Part shown: piece after piece, positions 12,377 through 13,241 of the stretch | How the letters are laid out: each line of letters begins with the position of its first letter | How positions within the stretch are numbered: the stretch's first letter is position 1 | Assembly (NCBI GenBank): GCA_030528765.1 | Contig: JAUMYD010000007.1 | Coordinates: forward strand, 12,055-25,295 | Source of the DNA: Bacillota bacterium | GTDB lineage: Bacteria > Bacillota > Dehalobacteriia > UBA4068 | DNA length: 13,241 nt | Reading direction: 5' to 3' | The notes under the pieces: model-generated | The model's input: only the letters and a program-made list of their open reading frames with translations | Database searches by the model: none | Told to the model about the DNA's origin: nothing | Position numbers and translations under genes: made by a program

Positions 12377-12865
12377 CTATGCATCCGGGCAGGAATCATA
12401 CTCCACCTCTTCGACCTTTTCAGCTTTGCCGTCCTTTGCGGCCTTCGCGGCCTTCAGCTTGGCCAGCTGATCCGGGCTCAGCTCCTTCTTTGCTGCAGGC
12501 AGCTTCTTGATAAAGCTGCCGCGAACCTTCAGATCATCCTCATTGGTGACGACCATGGAGTATTCTTTGCTCAGTTCGATGGAATTCTTGGAGCAAAAAT
12601 CCGCGCACATGCTGCAGAAGGTGCAGGAACCCATGTGGAATTCCATGGTGATCCTGTCCCCCTCTTCCGTTTTTTCGATCGTACGGGTAATGGCCTGCGG
12701 TGCACAGACACGAATACACATTCCGCAGTTGATGCAAAGCTCCGGATGAAAAACCAGCTTCCCCCGGAAGCCATCGTTGACCTCTTTCTTCACCAGGGGG
12801 TATTTCTCGGTGCTGGGTTTGCTGAAAAGCTGACTCACAGCTTCTTTAATAAAAGGAAGACCCAT
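12377..12865 (-). CDS. 2[4Fe-4S] ferredoxin-type subunit of a group 4 [NiFe]-hydrogenase-like complex (EchF/HycF/NuoI-like)
   Basis: 162-residue electron-transfer subunit. Two ferredoxin motifs hold two [4Fe-4S] clusters: Cys44, 47, 50 and 54 (CINCGMCIRVCAP) and Cys81, 84, 87 and 91 (CTFCSMCADFC). The N-terminus is amphipathic (MGLPFIKEAVSQLFSKP), as in EchF/NuoI proteins that sit at the membrane arm interface. After residue 125 there is a lysine/alanine-rich tail (LAKLKAAKAAKDGKAEK) ending with an extra Cys159; the tail is longer than in typical EchF. Its ATG overlaps the stop of the small-subunit gene (TAATG), so the two are translationally coupled. GGAGG lies about 10 bases upstream. It is the last gene before the terminator. 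Ech, Mbh and Hyc types cannot be separated from this subunit alone. Confidence 0.85.
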   Translation of the reverse strand: MGLPFIKEAVSQLFSKPSTEKYPLVKKEVNDGFRGKLVFHPELCINCGMCIRVCAPQAITRTIEKTEEGDRITMEFHMGSCTFCSMCADFCSKNSIELSKEYSMVVTNEDDLKVRGSFIKKLPAAKKELSPDQLAKLKAAKAAKDGKAEKVEEVEYDSCPDA

Positions 12866-13241
12866 TATTTCTGCCTCCTCTTCTCTTTCAAAATCTGCGC
12901 AGCCAGAGCCAGGCCATCAATGATGGCCTCCGGCTTCGGGGTGCAACCCGCCACGGATACATCCACCTCACAGAACTTATCCAGGGGACCCTCCACAGAA
13001 TAGCTGCCCTTGAAAACATTGCAGGAGCGAGGGCAAGAGCCCAGAGAAACGATCACCCGGGGTTCTGGCACCTGCGCCAGAGTCCGAACCAGACGATCCT
13101 TGGATTGCGAGGTAACAGGCCCGGAGACCACAACGATATCCGCATGCCTGGGGGTACCGGTCAGCTTAAAGCCCATGCGTTCCGCATCATAGCGGGGGGT
13201 AATGACCGAGACCAGCTCGATATCACAGCCATTGCAGGAGC
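12865..13241 (-). CDS. Small (NuoB/EchC-like) subunit of a group 4 [NiFe]-hydrogenase-like complex, 5' end outside the window
   Basis: C-terminal 124 residues of a NuoB-superfamily subunit. The first visible residues, SCNGCDIELVSVITPRYDAERMG, carry the CxxC of the proximal [4Fe-4S] cluster and the CNGCDIE block typical of EchC/MbhJ/HycG proteins. The remaining cluster ligands appear as SLGSCPRSC and GCTPKPEAI. The last is usually GCPP+PE, so Thr replaces the first Pro. HADIVVVSGPVTSQSKD is also conserved. The subunit passes electrons between ferredoxin-like clusters and the catalytic large subunit at the cytoplasmic membrane face. An internal Met at 13176 is not the start. The next gene (the ferredoxin-type subunit) overlaps its stop. 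Whether the complex is a hydrogenase or a related ion-pumping oxidoreductase depends on the large subunit, which is outside. Confidence 0.88.
   Translation of the reverse strand, partial: SCNGCDIELVSVITPRYDAERMGFKLTGTPRHADIVVVSGPVTSQSKDRLVRTLAQVPEPRVIVSLGSCPRSCNVFKGSYSVEGPLDKFCEVDVSVAGCTPKPEAIIDGLALAAQILKEKRRQK

Noticed and set aside
1..13241. CRISPR arrays, tRNA or rRNA genes, insertion sequences, toxin-antitoxin or phage genes
   Set aside because: No regularly spaced repeats, cloverleaf-like sequences, transposase or integrase motifs, or phage proteins were seen on either strand by eye.

Overview
The window looks like chromosome of a fermentative anaerobic Bacillota, most likely a Clostridia-type organism. 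The reasons are a group 4 membrane hydrogenase-type Fe-S subunit pair, a desulfoferrodoxin-like protein fused to an XRE helix-turn-helix, a DUF3343 protein beside a CysB-like LysR regulator of the selenium-associated type, YlmH, a MocR regulator beside an ECF transporter S component, and strong AGGAGG ribosome binding sites. No phage, IS element, CRISPR array, tRNA or rRNA was seen. The genus cannot be named from this sequence.

Layout. 1-413 (-) is the 5' part of a secreted D-Ala-D-Ala carboxypeptidase. 611-1423 (+) is a ZIP metal transporter. 1649-2536 (-) and 2671-2949 (+) are a divergent LysR regulator and DUF3343 protein. 4396-5142 (-) and 2976-4346 (-) are an operon of YlmH followed by a membrane-anchored Nudix-like protein. 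5405-6301 (+) is a secreted SH3-like/glucosaminidase protein read from a consensus promoter. 6456-7877 (-) and 7979-8518 (+) are a divergent MocR regulator and ECF S component, probably for vitamin B6. 8682-10234 (+) is a three-gene operon: flavodoxin, YbjQ/UPF0145 and an AlkD-like DNA glycosylase. 10375-11409 (+) holds the XRE-desulfoferrodoxin fusion and a DUF3887 lipoprotein. 11512-12153 (-) is a two-TM protein with a YcxB-like end. 12377-13241 (-) is the end of a group 4 hydrogenase-type operon.

How the genes may work together. The stretch 8.68-11.4 kb reads as a redox/DNA-damage stress cluster (flavodoxin, DNA base repair, superoxide-reductase-like sensor). The two divergent regulator-target pairs each have a candidate operator in the shared intergenic region. 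Transcription units are separated by clear hairpin terminators, including a 22-bp perfect inverted repeat between two convergent genes.

The items most worth a second look are the XRE-desulfoferrodoxin fusion with an internal Shine-Dalgarno/ATG exactly at the domain junction, the membrane-anchored protein with an expanded Nudix box, the overlapping face-to-face promoters of the MocR/ECF pair, and the unusual gene order at the end of the hydrogenase-type operon.
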